The position numbers and the translations under genes were made by a program. Shown here piece after piece: positions 37,501 through 45,106 of a DNA stretch of 61,986 nt; position 1 is the first letter of the stretch, and each line of letters opens with the position of its first letter. Under the pieces are notes generated by a model. It did not search any database and was not told the DNA's origin. It worked only from the letters and a program-made list of their open reading frames with translations. The DNA is from Defluviitaleaceae bacterium (lineage in GTDB: Bacteria; Bacillota; Clostridia; Lachnospirales; WQUN01): positions 1 to 61,986 of the forward strand of contig WQRX01000023.1 of assembly GCA_009786535.1 (NCBI GenBank). The letters are read 5' to 3'.

Positions 37501-37686
37501 CCCGCTTCGGCTGTGCATAAAAAAGCCGCCAAGCCCCATCTGTTTAAAGATGTCTATTTGGCGGGTTAATTCTTCGCCTTCCAGCTTACAATTCCACGCC
37601 CAAAAGGGCGCACCGCGATATTCTGCGGACGGATTGGCAAATAATTCGGGGGTCAAGTATTTTTCCTTTGCTTGCTTATAAATCAT
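34552..37686 (-). CDS. GH106-like glycoside hydrolase (putative alpha-L-rhamnosidase)
   Basis: The 1044 residues lack a signal peptide, so the enzyme is cytosolic. The N-terminus FWAWNCKLEGEEL, GGFFMHSRSGLATEYMG and YLYDEDRWPSGAAGG (about 80-100) follow the GH106 pattern, with candidate acid residues in DEPQFSF and HMMAEETL further on. The C-terminal third is beta-sandwich-like. ATG 37686 is chosen behind cgaggagtgttgtcc. A GGGAGCGCTCCC copy lies near the 3' end (34751-34762). No transporter for an oligosaccharide accompanies it. Confidence 0.8.
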   Translation of the reverse strand: MIYKQAKEKYLTPELFANPSAEYRGAPFWAWNCKLEGEELTRQIDIFKQMGLGGFFMHSRSGLATEYMGEEFMQMTQLCNEKAIKNEMICYLYDEDRWPSGAAGGLVTKDISLRSQLLVFCPAQHNFGEGKPLPYRRNQVDTTAGVTLLARYKVKLLDGDLVGYERIENIPDVYENGVVYYEAFNAISGNHPWFNNQAYANTLDKKAIARFIELTHEKYKEKLGDYFGKSIPAIFTDEPQFSFKQNLTRGADMQAVTLPFTADFEETYTQAYGEGLLDFLPELFWEWQDKRPSKARYRYHDHVCERFTQAFSDQVGAWCEANGLMLTGHMMAEETLTSQTMAIGDCMRAFRSFQLPGIDMLCDRREYATAKQAQSAAHQYGREGVMSELYGVTNWDFDFRGHKLQGDWQAALGITLRVHHLTWVSMAGEAKRDYPASIGYQSPWFKEYSFIEDHFARVNTALTRGKPIVNVAVIHPVESLWMAFGPNDKTNEKRAELEAQYENVIDWLLFGQMDFDFISEALLPDLYKETTDKKFTVGCMAYDAVVVPGCISLRKTTRERLAKFAAHGGAVLYMGSAPTLADGEVCSGEFSGGRVIPFAKTALLGALENFREVDITRLDGIRTRQWIYQLRQDGDDRWLFICNGTKPVNQDLPSFEVYAITVNGLFTAEIYNTMDGTINKVPLSHHVKGGKTVIMSALNMHDSLLVKLSPIVEANAQYGASFGMAPVTSDIMPIEGERPLAPHAFTLSEPNVLLLDNAAYAFNGGAWQAEETGEDVLRIDNKFRMELGYPLRRNHKAQPWILGNQNETPHALSLRFTVQSEIELQEISLALENAEQTQIMWNGARVNAGCTGYYVDKSISTVPLPSLKIGENTLMLKIPFGKATDVENCFLLGQFGVRVQGRNSVIIPFPKALPFGDITQMGLPFYGGNITYHCHVNGGENTQLQATHFTNPLLTVDVNGKRAGTIAFAPYSVDLGALPAEESEVQITAYGNRVNTFGPIHNANVTEKWIGPDAWRTTGASWAYEYRVKPTGILVSPTVRILPA
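34751..34762. repeat. GGGAGCGCTCCC palindrome inside the GH106-like gene
   Basis: Perfect copy, near the 3' end of the gene; codes for Gly-Ala-Leu-Pro on the minus strand. Confidence 0.85.
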
Positions 37687-37736
37687 GGACAACACTCCTC
37701 GTGTAAGTATTCAACTTCACTATAACACGAATTTCC

Positions 37737-37765
37737 TTGCAAGCACACCGTCTATCATGTATACT
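37737..37765 (+). promoter_or_regulatory. promoter of the ferredoxin gene
   Basis: TTGCAA, a 17-nt spacer and TATACT stand 44 nt before the ferredoxin start, in the divergent gap with the glycosidase gene. Confidence 0.65.
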
Positions 37766-37808
37766 CATTGCCAAGGTGGATTTACTAAAACTCTAGGAGG
37801 AATGAACC

Positions 37809-37976
37809 ATGGCTTACAAAATTACCGACGCTTGCATCGCCTGTGGCGCGTGCGTGAGCGAATGCCCCGTATCCTGTATCACCGAGGGCGACATTTACAA
37901 AATTAACGAAGGCGATTGCATCGACTGCAACGCTTGTGCGGGCGTTTGCCCCGTAGACGCTTGCGTACCTGCGTAA
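37809..37976 (+). CDS. 2[4Fe-4S] ferredoxin
   Basis: The 55-residue clostridial-type ferredoxin has two CxxCxxCxxxCP motifs (CIACGACVSECP and CIDCNACAGVCP), i.e. the low-potential carrier that bifurcating complexes reduce. ATG 37809 follows a perfect aggaggaatgaacc site, it has its own promoter and is followed by a strong terminator, so it is a monocistronic gene. It could be the ferredoxin partner of the Hdr/Flx complex 3 kb away, though that is inference. Confidence 0.95.
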   Translation: MAYKITDACIACGACVSECPVSCITEGDIYKINEGDCIDCNACAGVCPVDACVPA

Positions 37977-37993
37977 GCTTTTAAAAAAGCATA

Positions 37994-38026
37994 AAAAAAC
38001 GCCTTCTTTCGCAGACGGCGTTTTTT
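37994..38026. terminator. bidirectional rho-independent terminator
   Basis: The AAAAAACGCC/GGCGTTTTTT stem with a 13-nt loop ends the ferredoxin transcript and, read on the other strand, the converging aldo/keto reductase transcript. Confidence 0.85.
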
Positions 38027-38030
38027 ATTT

Positions 38031-39221
38031 CTACTCTGTAATTATTTTGCTAAATCGCCTTAAAATCTCCGGGATATCAATTTCCTGCGGGCAAACGGGC
38101 ACACATTGCCCGCACAGCGTACATGCCGTCGGCTTTTCATGCTCCTTCAAATTCTTTAACGCTACCTGCAAGAACCAGCCCATCTCGTAGCCCGCTTCGT
38201 TAAACATAGTTAAAAGCATGGGAATATCCAGCTTTTGCGGGCAATTTTCCATACAATAGTCGCAGCTTGTGCAAGGCACCAGGTCTACAATACTTTCCAG
38301 CACCTGCTGAAGCATTTCATCTTCCGCGGGCGTTGTTGGGTCGTGCTTGCCAAAAAGCGTTACATTTTCTTGTATTTGTGCTAGGTCGCTCATGCCGCTA
38401 AGTACAGATACGATATTATCCAGCGACTGCAAATGCCGAAACGCCCAAGCCGCTTGCGAATCATCCGGACGTACCGCCTTCATTTGCCCGTTTGCCTTTT
38501 CGTTTAAACGCGCCAATGTGCCGCCGCGCAAGGGCTCCATGGCAATTACGGGTAAATTATACTTGGTAAGCACGTCGTATTTATCGCCTGCTTTTTGCAA
38601 TTTCCAATCCATATAATTAATTTGTATCATGCCAAAATCAAAAATATCGCCGAAATGCTGCCTCGTATGCAGTAAGAACTTCTCAATCGTGTCGGCGCGT
38701 CCGTGGGACGACAAGCCAAAATACTTGATGTGCCCTGCTTCCTTTAGCTTTAACATGGCTTCGATAATGCCGAGCCCCTTGTCGGTATAAATGTCATACG
38801 AGCCTTCCGACACGTTGTGCAGCATATAAAAATCAAAATAGTCTACCCCGCAGCGTTGTGCTTGGTACTCAAAAATCTCGGTAGGGTTATAAAAAATCCT
38901 ATTATCCTTATTCGAACCCGAAAGCTGGTACCGTCCATTTACATTCTGCATCATCATACCTGCCAGTTTAGAAGACAAATACCATGTATCGCGCGGGTAG
39001 CGTTTTAACGCCTCGCCTATAAAACGTTCCGAATCGCCGTTATGATAAAACCACGACGTATCAAAAAAGTTGACGCCGTTGTTATACGCGTAATCAATAA
39101 TCTTCATTGCAGCGTCGTTATCAATGGGTGCGCCCCAATTACGACTGGTGGCGGGCAAACGCATACAGCCCATTCCCAATGTAGAAAGCTGTAGCTCCTT
39201 AAACGGTTTTTTTAATACCAT
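38031..39221 (-). CDS. aldo/keto reductase with C-terminal 2[4Fe-4S] domain
   Basis: The protein has 396 residues from ATG 39221 (gggagaaggtatgc). AKR barrel residues are present: Asp/Tyr in DTSWFYHNGDSERF, Lys in LSSKLAG and His in YMLHNV. The C-terminal domain (about 300-390) has CTSCDYCMENCPQKLDIP and CTLCGQCVPVCPQEIDIP. This fused family is widespread in anaerobes with unknown physiological substrates. It is transcribed alone, between two terminators. Confidence 0.92.
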   Translation of the reverse strand: MVLKKPFKELQLSTLGMGCMRLPATSRNWGAPIDNDAAMKIIDYAYNNGVNFFDTSWFYHNGDSERFIGEALKRYPRDTWYLSSKLAGMMMQNVNGRYQLSGSNKDNRIFYNPTEIFEYQAQRCGVDYFDFYMLHNVSEGSYDIYTDKGLGIIEAMLKLKEAGHIKYFGLSSHGRADTIEKFLLHTRQHFGDIFDFGMIQINYMDWKLQKAGDKYDVLTKYNLPVIAMEPLRGGTLARLNEKANGQMKAVRPDDSQAAWAFRHLQSLDNIVSVLSGMSDLAQIQENVTLFGKHDPTTPAEDEMLQQVLESIVDLVPCTSCDYCMENCPQKLDIPMLLTMFNEAGYEMGWFLQVALKNLKEHEKPTACTLCGQCVPVCPQEIDIPEILRRFSKIITE

Positions 39222-39263
39222 GCATACCTTCTCCCACACGAATTTTTATGCAATATAATACAA

Positions 39264-39287
39264 CAAAAAAACCGCCGTGTGGCGGTT
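39264..39287 (-). terminator. rho-independent terminator after spoIIR
   Basis: On the minus strand AACCGCC-ACAC-GGCGGTT is followed by a run of T. Confidence 0.85.
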
Positions 39288-39306
39288 ATTAGAAAATATT
39301 ATTTTT

Positions 39307-39984
39307 TTATCGTGCGGCGCGTTGTAAATCGAGGGGAGTATCAGCGGGCGAACGCCTATTTTGCCACCATTCCACCACGCGGAAGCGCACCATTACAGTG
39401 GGGTCGTTCTGCTCCCTGTGCGTGAGCAGCGCAAAGCCTTCCGCCGATACATTGTCTTCCAGCAACCCCCGCGTTGTATCAGAGCTTGTTATATCCACAT
39501 AACACAGCGGAGGAAACATCAAGCACCACCAATTTAGCCCTGCGCCTTCGCCAATCGTTATCAAAAGCGTTTCATACTGCCCGGGCGGGAAAACAACCCC
39601 CCCATACACCACCGTTGGGAAAAATCGGCGCGTTATTTCTGCCGTTACGTTATGCGAAGCGCCTTTTTCGTTTATCAGCATTTGCCCGCTCGCTTCAATT
39701 TCCGCAAGCCGCGCGACAATATACCCCCGCGTAATTTCCAAGCATTCGCTTTGGGAAAGCATTTCCCCCAGCTGCGCAAGCGTGCCGTCGCGCACGGCAT
39801 TTTTCAAATCCTGCTCAAACGCTTCATTACTATGCGCAAGCACGTGGAAACGCAGTACATTATCCGCTATTTCACGCTGCGCTACGTCGGAATACACATA
39901 GCTCACCGCGCCCACAAGTACCGCAAATGCCAGCCCCAACGCCAGTGATACGCCCATTAGCCGCGCTTCTTTAATAATCTTCAT
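39307..39984 (-). CDS. spoIIR: stage II sporulation protein R
   Basis: SpoIIR is made in the forespore and secreted to trigger SpoIIGA processing of pro-sigma-E in the mother cell. The 225 residues have an N-terminal signal/anchor (about 10-30) and the family block LRFHVLAHSNEAFEQDLKNAVRDG (about 44-67), followed by FPTVVYGGVVFPPGQYETLLI and WWCLMFPPLCYVD. It implies an endospore former. The start follows aaagggcggatataa. Confidence 0.93.
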   Translation of the reverse strand: MKIIKEARLMGVSLALGLAFAVLVGAVSYVYSDVAQREIADNVLRFHVLAHSNEAFEQDLKNAVRDGTLAQLGEMLSQSECLEITRGYIVARLAEIEASGQMLINEKGASHNVTAEITRRFFPTVVYGGVVFPPGQYETLLITIGEGAGLNWWCLMFPPLCYVDITSSDTTRGLLEDNVSAEGFALLTHREQNDPTVMVRFRVVEWWQNRRSPADTPLDLQRAAR

Positions 39985-40229
39985 TTATATCCGCCCTTTC
40001 GTTTTTAAATGCATGTGGATTGTTGCCACTGATAGGCGGTTGTATACGTGAAGATTGAAGGATTAGGAACAGAATTATTTTGTCAACGATTTGAACGCGT
40101 ATGCTTCTACTGCATTCTCAACTTTGTTTTATGACGCAAATATTTTCGCGTTGTTGCTTTTGTGCTTTTATTTGTATCATTTTTACATCTTCTTGCTTCT
40201 TTGCATGATTCTATTTGACCTTATAGAAA

Positions 40230-40263
40230 GGGGCTGTCTCATTTTTCTTAATGAGACAGCCCC
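40230..40263 (-). terminator. terminator of the efp transcript
   Basis: A perfect 14-bp stem GGGGCTGTCTCATT/AATGAGACAGCCCC with a 6-nt loop lies just after efp. The T-run is short (TTT), so efficiency is uncertain. The remaining part of the 39985-40286 gap is AT-rich with no supported gene. Confidence 0.65.
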
Positions 40264-40286
40264 CCCGCGACTTTAATCTTCATAAT

Positions 40287-40844
40287 CTACGCGCGGGACA
40301 AATATTCCCCTGTGCGGGTGTCGATTTTAATTTTGTCGCCCGTGTTTACAAACAGCGGTACCTTTACGGTTGCGCCTGTTTCTACAGTGGCGGGCTTGGT
40401 TGCGCCTTGGGCGGTATCGCCTTTGAAGCCGGGTTCGGTTTCGGTTATTTCCAGTTCAACAAACATGGGCGGTTCGATGCCGAAAATGCGGTTATTGTGT
40501 ACAAGTACCTGTATCATGTCATTTTCTTTAACGAACTTTAAATTGTCGCCGATTTGCTGGGCGTTCATTTCGGTCTGCTCGAAGCTTTCTGTATCCATAA
40601 AATGGAACATTGTGCCGTCGGTATAAAGGTATTGCAGGTCGCGCCTGTCGATATGGGCGCGCGCCATTTTTTCGGTAGGGCGAAAGGTTTTTTCCAATAC
40701 CGCGCCGCTTTCCATATTTTTGAGGGTGGAGCGGACGAACGCCGCGCCTTTGCCTGGTTTTACATGCTGGAAGTCGATGATGGTGTATAAACCGCCCTCG
40801 AATTCGATGGTAATGCCGTTTCTAAATTCGCCTGCTGAAATCAT
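40287..40844 (-). CDS. efp: translation elongation factor P
   Basis: EF-P relieves ribosome stalling at polyproline. The 185 residues begin [15 protein letters not shown]; the tip of domain I reads [12 protein letters not shown] with the conserved Lys in PGKGAA. The C-terminal OB domain ends [17 protein letters not shown]. Last gene of the minus-strand cluster that begins with the homocysteine methyltransferase-like gene. Confidence 0.97.
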   Translation of the reverse strand: MISAGEFRNGITIEFEGGLYTIIDFQHVKPGKGAAFVRSTLKNMESGAVLEKTFRPTEKMARAHIDRRDLQYLYTDGTMFHFMDTESFEQTEMNAQQIGDNLKFVKENDMIQVLVHNNRIFGIEPPMFVELEITETEPGFKGDTAQGATKPATVETGATVKVPLFVNTGDKIKIDTRTGEYLSRA

Positions 40845-40864
40845 ACATAATCCGTCCTTTGTTT

Positions 40865-41137
40865 TTAATTGTGATTGGGGTTCTTTTTAACAATTTCTGC
40901 CGCTTGTGTAAGGTAAGCAAGAATCGTTACGTCTAGCTGTGATTGTATCACATCCAGCTTAGCAAATAACGAACCCTTGTTGGTAACAACGTACTTGGGG
41001 GGCAATTTGTTAAGTACATACGCCATCATATCATATTTACAGCGTTCGCAGTCGCATAGCCCCATTTGTTTAACGAGTATGGGAAGCTTTTCCGAAACTG
41101 CATCCTCCATATAATTGCGTAGGGTGGCCTCATCCAT
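40865..41137 (-). CDS. comFB: ComFB-family protein
   Basis: The 90 residues show the ComFB signature: [17 protein letters not shown], the zinc-ligand-like [24 protein letters not shown] (about 28-51) and NKGSLFAKL. ComFB lies in the late competence operon of Bacillus; recent work on relatives links the domain to cyclic dinucleotide binding. Here it sits between a pseudopilin gene and efp, in keeping with a pilus or DNA-uptake context. Confidence 0.85.
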   Translation of the reverse strand: MDEATLRNYMEDAVSEKLPILVKQMGLCDCERCKYDMMAYVLNKLPPKYVVTNKGSLFAKLDVIQSQLDVTILAYLTQAAEIVKKNPNHN

Positions 41138-41154
41138 GGCTGGGTCGCTCCTTA

Positions 41155-41619
41155 TTATTCGTAGTCCGGTTCATTTATATCAAAAACGCGAATGCGTCCG
41201 CCTGCTACCGAAGCGGTAATGCGCTGTGTGTTGCCGCTATGCTCCAATATTACGCGAAAGCCCGCCGTAGGTGTACCCCGTGGGTGAAACAATAACTGCG
41301 GGGCAGAGCTTTCTAACAACTGTACACCATTGGGTATTTGCACCGTGCGTAGGGTGCGCCTGGGTCGTGTTGAAATGATGCGGTAATTGTTATTAGGTAT
41401 ATCGAAAACAACGCCAAACTGCCGCCCTTCCATAATGGCACGGCGCTGGGCGTAACGCATATCCGCTTGCAGCTGTAACGAAGCGTTATGTAACGCCCTG
41501 CGGTTTGTTTGGCGAAAACCTATCGCCGCCCCGCCGGAAAGTACAAGCAACAACGCAAGTACTGCGGCAAGCTCTAACAGCGTTACGCCTCGTGTATCCC
41601 GTAGCGTTTTAATAACCAT
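41155..41619 (-). CDS. prepilin-type pseudopilin (GspH/ComG-like)
   Basis: The 154 residues begin with a class III prepilin signal: basic leader, cleavage site RG|VTLLELAAVLALLLVL (Gly at about 11, Glu at +5). A GspH-like body follows with ISTRPRRTLRTV and LLFHPRGTPTAGFRVIL. A prepilin peptidase and pilus ATPase are not in the window. It overlaps yqeG by 37 nt. Confidence 0.85.
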   Translation of the reverse strand: MVIKTLRDTRGVTLLELAAVLALLLVLSGGAAIGFRQTNRRALHNASLQLQADMRYAQRRAIMEGRQFGVVFDIPNNNYRIISTRPRRTLRTVQIPNGVQLLESSAPQLLFHPRGTPTAGFRVILEHSGNTQRITASVAGGRIRVFDINEPDYE

Positions 41620-42074
41620 CGCTCAAATAACCGCTTAAATTTTACAAAGAAAAAATCCTTCTCCGTAAGGGGCTTTACTAAAATAGTAGTAATGCCCGCG
41701 TTTTTGCCTGCCCATACATCTGAAAAAAGCTGGTCACCGATAATCGCCGTTTGCGCTTGTGTTGTACCCATTAGCTGCATCGCTTGTCGCACACCGCGGG
41801 TCATGGGTTTTAACGCATTGGCAATGCCGTTTAGCTGTAAATGGCTAAACAACCGCAATCGCCCATTGGTATTATTAGTAAGTAAGCATATCGCAAAGCC
41901 CATTTTCTGCAAGCGTACCAGCATTTCTTGTATGCCGTCTACTGTATTGGACCGGTCGAAATGCGCCAGCGTGTTGTCTAAGTCGTAAATTAAGCCGCGT
42001 ATGTTTTGTTGCCAAAGTCTTTCGTAAGGAATATCCAGTACCGAATTTAGGTAATAGTCGGGCGCAAGGGACAT
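41583..42074 (-). CDS. yqeG: HAD-superfamily phosphatase, YqeG type
   Basis: The 163-residue HAD IIIA phosphatase has motif I YDLDNTLAHFD (about 28-38), motif II LLTNN and motif IV GDQLFSDVWAGKNAG. ATG 42074 is preceded by ggagcttgtgc; a TTG two codons upstream is less likely. It is often found near shikimate or late-competence genes in Firmicutes; here it is interleaved with pseudopilin genes. Confidence 0.9.
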   Translation of the reverse strand: MSLAPDYYLNSVLDIPYERLWQQNIRGLIYDLDNTLAHFDRSNTVDGIQEMLVRLQKMGFAICLLTNNTNGRLRLFSHLQLNGIANALKPMTRGVRQAMQLMGTTQAQTAIIGDQLFSDVWAGKNAGITTILVKPLTEKDFFFVKFKRLFERWLLKRYGIHEA

Positions 42075-42107
42075 GCACAAGCTCCATTCTTAATTTATAA
42101 AGGTTGC

Positions 42108-42584
42108 TTATGGCGTGATGCGTATAGAATGTACCATTGCTACGCTACTACCGTCAAGTTTTAAATATGCATTTATGGTGGCGGGTACGGTTATTGCCGC
42201 AATGCGGTATACGCGGGTTTGTACGCGTACGCGGTCTGTAAGGGGCATAACGGTGGTTAAAAAGCGGTAGGTATCTATGCGGGTGGTATCGTCTTGTTGT
42301 GTAATTTCCACGGTTAAATCCCATCCGAGAGGGGCAAACGCCAGTGCCGCGTTGTGTAAATCTTGTATAGTGGGCGCGTCGTAACCCGCTAAAAACTCGC
42401 GTGTAAAAAATAAAACCCGCTCATTCCCACCTACGGCGAGATTGTACAGGCTTGAAAAATCACTATACGATGCGGTTACGCGTCGGCTTGCTACGGTAAT
42501 AGTAAGGGCAATGCCCGCAAGTAGCGTAATAAGCAATGCCGCAACCAGTACAAAAATATAGGCACTGCCTTGTCGGTTATTCAT
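42108..42584 (-). CDS. PilX-like membrane-anchored pilus-assembly protein (putative)
   Basis: The 158 residues from ATG 42584 start QGSAYIFVLVAALLITLLAG, a hydrophobic N-terminal helix like that of PilX or minor pilins without a clear prepilin cleavage site, then a soluble domain ending in SIRITP. It overlaps the upstream small gene by 8 nt. Upstream in-frame codons to 42716 belong to that gene's region and are rejected. Function is inferred from the adjacent pseudopilin. Confidence 0.55.
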   Translation of the reverse strand: MNNRQGSAYIFVLVAALLITLLAGIALTITVASRRVTASYSDFSSLYNLAVGGNERVLFFTREFLAGYDAPTIQDLHNAALAFAPLGWDLTVEITQQDDTTRIDTYRFLTTVMPLTDRVRVQTRVYRIAAITVPATINAYLKLDGSSVAMVHSIRITP

Positions 42585-42816
42585 GGGGGGTAAAGCCCAG
42601 CATTTTTGCCATAATAATACCGGGGAAGCGGGCGATGTACGTATTATATTCCGCAATAGCAAAGCCAAGGGCTTGGGTGTCCGTTTTTTCATCTTCATCG
42701 GCGGCAAGTAAATCATCTAATTTGCTGCGCCGCCGCATAACTTGAAAATGAAGCACCATGCCGACAATACATACCCCAAAAACCACTAACGAAACCACGC
42801 CAAAGGAGGTTATCAT
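42577..42816 (-). CDS. small membrane protein with LemA-like tail
   Basis: The 79 residues have one transmembrane helix (about 5-25), a short charged linker and the sequence AEYNTYIARFPGIIMAKMLGF, which resembles the end of LemA-family proteins although the central coiled coil is missing. It overlaps the methyltransferase gene by ATGA and the PilX-like gene downstream. It may be a cut-down LemA or a distinct pilus-cluster protein. Confidence 0.6.
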   Translation of the reverse strand: MITSFGVVSLVVFGVCIVGMVLHFQVMRRRSKLDDLLAADEDEKTDTQALGFAIAEYNTYIARFPGIIMAKMLGFTPHE

Positions 42817-43622
42817 TTCCCTTCACACGCGGCGACCATTGCCGCAATGTGTGCGGGTGTTGTACCGCAGCACCCGCCAAGGTGCGTTGCGCCAAGCTGT
42901 GCCATTTCTGCCATGGTATTTGCAAAATCCTGTGGAGAAAGAGTGTACACGGTTTTACCGTCAACAATGTCGGGTAAGCCTGCGTTGGGCTGCACCAATA
43001 CGGGAAGCGTAGTAGCCGCTAATAATTCGGGCAACAGATTTTTATACATATCAGGCCCCAGTCCGCAGTTCATACCTAAAGCGGTTACGCCAAGGCGCTC
43101 CAGCAGCTGTGTCATTTCTTTAATGGGTTTGCCCATGGTGGTGCGCCCCCGTTTATCGAATGTCATAGTTGCGTAAATAGGCAACCCCGTAGTTTGCGCG
43201 GCTTGTACAGCAGCTTCCAGTTCAATCATGCAAAAAAATGTTTCAAGTAAAATCATATCTGCGCCGTATTTTTTACCGCTTTGCACGGAATGGGTAAAAA
43301 TTTCGCGGGCTTCGTCTTGGGTCATTTCGCCAAAAGGCTCCAGCATTACGCCAAGGGGTCCCATATCTAACGCAACATGGGGCGCGTTTGCGGTTTTGGC
43401 ATGCGAAACAGCAGCCTGTATAATTTCATCTGCGTTCTTATATTTATGCGTGTACGCGCCAAAGGTATTTGCCGTCATTACCTGTGCGCCCGCTTCTTTG
43501 TATTGCTTGTGAATGTCCGAAATTTTTTCGCCCTGGGTAAGGTTGAGCAGTACGGGGTCGCCCGCGAGTCTTTTTTCTAATAATGACGTTCCCATACCGC
43601 CGTCAAAGAATAAGCGCTGCAT
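42813..43622 (-). CDS. homocysteine S-methyltransferase family protein
   Basis: The 269-residue barrel contains the zinc-binding cysteines of GMNCGLGP (about 179-186) and LGGCCGTTPAHI (about 251-262), and the N-terminal FDGGMGTSLLEKR. It matches the stand-alone homocysteine-binding half of MetH. The methyl donor and cobalamin partner are not in the window. ATG 43622 follows caggagggcattcatt. No T-box or SAM riboswitch is visible upstream. Confidence 0.88.
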   Translation of the reverse strand: MQRLFFDGGMGTSLLEKRLAGDPVLLNLTQGEKISDIHKQYKEAGAQVMTANTFGAYTHKYKNADEIIQAAVSHAKTANAPHVALDMGPLGVMLEPFGEMTQDEAREIFTHSVQSGKKYGADMILLETFFCMIELEAAVQAAQTTGLPIYATMTFDKRGRTTMGKPIKEMTQLLERLGVTALGMNCGLGPDMYKNLLPELLAATTLPVLVQPNAGLPDIVDGKTVYTLSPQDFANTMAEMAQLGATHLGGCCGTTPAHIAAMVAACEGK

Positions 43623-43666
43623 AATGAATGCCCTCCTGTGCGCAGTTTCGCGCAGTAAAATTAAAG

Positions 43667-43686
43667 CTGTCGAATTATACGGACAG
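43667..43686 (-). promoter_or_regulatory. TATAAT box within an inverted repeat upstream of the methyltransferase operon
   Basis: On the minus strand a perfect TATAAT (43674-43679) lies between CTGTC and GACAG arms about 45 nt before the start. A matching -35 element is not clear. The repeat could be an operator. Confidence 0.35.
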
Positions 43687-43695
43687 TATAGCCGT

Positions 43696-43818
43696 TCACC
43701 TGCGTTCCTTCAATAGATAATCAATGCTGCACCCGCCAAATAAACGGGAAAGCGCCTTTGCCACGCCGGCTTTAGACGTGTAACGGCGCAGGCATTCGAC
43801 TTCGATATTCATAAGCAT
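43696..43818 (-). CDS. possible 40-residue protein or gene remnant
   Basis: The frame opens at ATG 43818 (second ATG 43812) and encodes a basic, alpha-helical sequence with LRRYTSKAGVAKALSRLFGG. The same frame is open a further 20 codons upstream to 43890 without an ATG, and the reading looks protein-like. There is no good ribosome site. It may be the 3' remnant of a longer gene. I do not recognise a family. Confidence 0.25.
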   Translation of the reverse strand: MLMNIEVECLRRYTSKAGVAKALSRLFGGCSIDYLLKERR

Positions 43819-43893
43819 ATGTTCGTTCAATGTCTTGCTGGTATGTATGTTCGGCGAGTGGTCATTCTTGCATATGAAATGTAACGTGTCAAG

Positions 43894-43931
43894 TAAGCGT
43901 AATTACAAAGTAATTATCGCTAAGCGTAATT
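43894..43931 (+). promoter_or_regulatory. direct repeat TAAGCGTAATT x2 upstream of the subtilase gene
   Basis: TAAGCGTAATT occurs at 43894-43904 and 43921-43931, 27 nt apart, the second abutting the -35 element of the subtilase promoter. This is a plausible binding site for an unknown regulator. Confidence 0.45.
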
Positions 43932-43958
43932 GCGTAAGGGTGCATAAGTTGTTAATAT
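43930..43958 (+). promoter_or_regulatory. promoter of the subtilase gene, probably leaderless mRNA
   Basis: TTGCGT, a 17-nt spacer and TAATAT place transcription start at about 43964-43966, i.e. on the ATG at 43965. No Shine-Dalgarno precedes that ATG. Confidence 0.55.
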
Positions 43959-43964
43959 AGTTTT

Positions 43965-45002
43965 ATGTATACACATAGGGTAAGAATTGCATTTATAGAT
44001 GACGGCATTCACCCTTGCGTGATAGCGCAGGGCGTTTTGTCGGAACACTACGCCGCGGACGAAAACGGCGTGCGCCCCTGCGCCCCTGCGGAAGCGCTAA
44101 CCCACGGCACAGCCTGCTATGAAATTTTTAGGAATCATATGACCGTACCGCACCGCATTACCAGTATAAAAGTGTTAGACGATGCAACAGGCAGGGGCAA
44201 CCACAAAGCGGTTGTTGCCGCATTAAAGTGGTCCAAAGAGTTTGATTTTGAAATTATTAATTTATCACTTGGCACGCAGCAGTACCTTGATTTTGCCCCC
44301 ATTGCCGCACAAATAAAGCGCCTGCGTAAAACCATTATTGTAGCGGCATGCAGTAACCAAAACAGACTTACCTTCCCCGCGTGTTTACCGCAAGTAATTG
44401 GCGTAAGGCACAGCGGCGATACGCGCCTAAAAGGTACGTTTGCCTACCTTCCTAAACCGTATGACCAAATTGATGTGCTTGTAACAAGCGAAGGCGCAAA
44501 TAGCTATGCCGCGCCTATTATTAGCGCACGGATATGCACCTATATCTTTGAAGGAATAGTAAGCCCCCTTGAAATAAGAAAAAAGCTAGCCGCCGATGCA
44601 CTGCAAGATATATCATTTATAGACATGCAATTTTACAAAAATCTTATGCCCGATTGGGAAGAAGTAGACATTCCCATTGTTGGGTGGACGGACGCATCCC
44701 CAAAAGCGACAAAAGTACTTGCCGATGTAATAAAATTAATGGTAGCCGAAGAATACCGCGCAATTGGGCTAACACGACGCAACAAAACAAAGGCAGAGAG
44801 CCTTATTTTTCGCTTGCCCGCTATACAATGGATAGAAACGCTTTACAACTTTACGCTCCCCGACATACTGTTCCTGCAAATAGACCGCGAAGAATTACTA
44901 ACACTGCCCGAGGCAGAAAAACCCCAAATAATTTTTGAAGCACAGGACATGCATAGCGGCGCAGAAAAAATATTTAATAAATTGATGGAGCATTACAATT
45001 AG
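43965..45002 (+). CDS. cytosolic S8 (subtilisin-like) peptidase
   Basis: The 345 residues lack a signal peptide. The triad is visible: Asp in AFIDDGI (about 9-15), His in LTHGTACYEI (about 46-55) and Ser in ANSYAAPI (about 178-185); the oxyanion Asn lies in VAACSNQN. The last 140 residues form an extra domain I do not recognise. It is the first gene of the accessory island, 1.8 kb from the first radical SAM maturase. As the exporter of this locus lacks a leader-cleaving C39 domain, this peptidase is the best local candidate for precursor processing (inference). Confidence 0.85.
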   Translation: MYTHRVRIAFIDDGIHPCVIAQGVLSEHYAADENGVRPCAPAEALTHGTACYEIFRNHMTVPHRITSIKVLDDATGRGNHKAVVAALKWSKEFDFEIINLSLGTQQYLDFAPIAAQIKRLRKTIIVAACSNQNRLTFPACLPQVIGVRHSGDTRLKGTFAYLPKPYDQIDVLVTSEGANSYAAPIISARICTYIFEGIVSPLEIRKKLAADALQDISFIDMQFYKNLMPDWEEVDIPIVGWTDASPKATKVLADVIKLMVAEEYRAIGLTRRNKTKAESLIFRLPAIQWIETLYNFTLPDILFLQIDREELLTLPEAEKPQIIFEAQDMHSGAEKIFNKLMEHYN

Positions 45003-45106
45003 GATAATTATGCTACAGGTTTGTTATTGCCAAGCGCCCGGCGGTCTGCCTGTACAAGCTGTCTGCTAACCATGGCAACATGTGTAATAATTAAAGAAAT
45101 AGACAG

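Noticed and set aside
40091..40276. Hydrophobic 61-codon frame on the plus strand before efp
   Set aside because: It has no ribosome site, runs through the terminator hairpin at 40230-40263 and has a low-complexity Phe/Leu/Tyr composition from AT-rich DNA.
43623..43964. T-box or SAM riboswitch upstream of the homocysteine methyltransferase gene
   Set aside because: No T-box consensus (TGGNACCGCG) or SAM aptamer pattern was seen.
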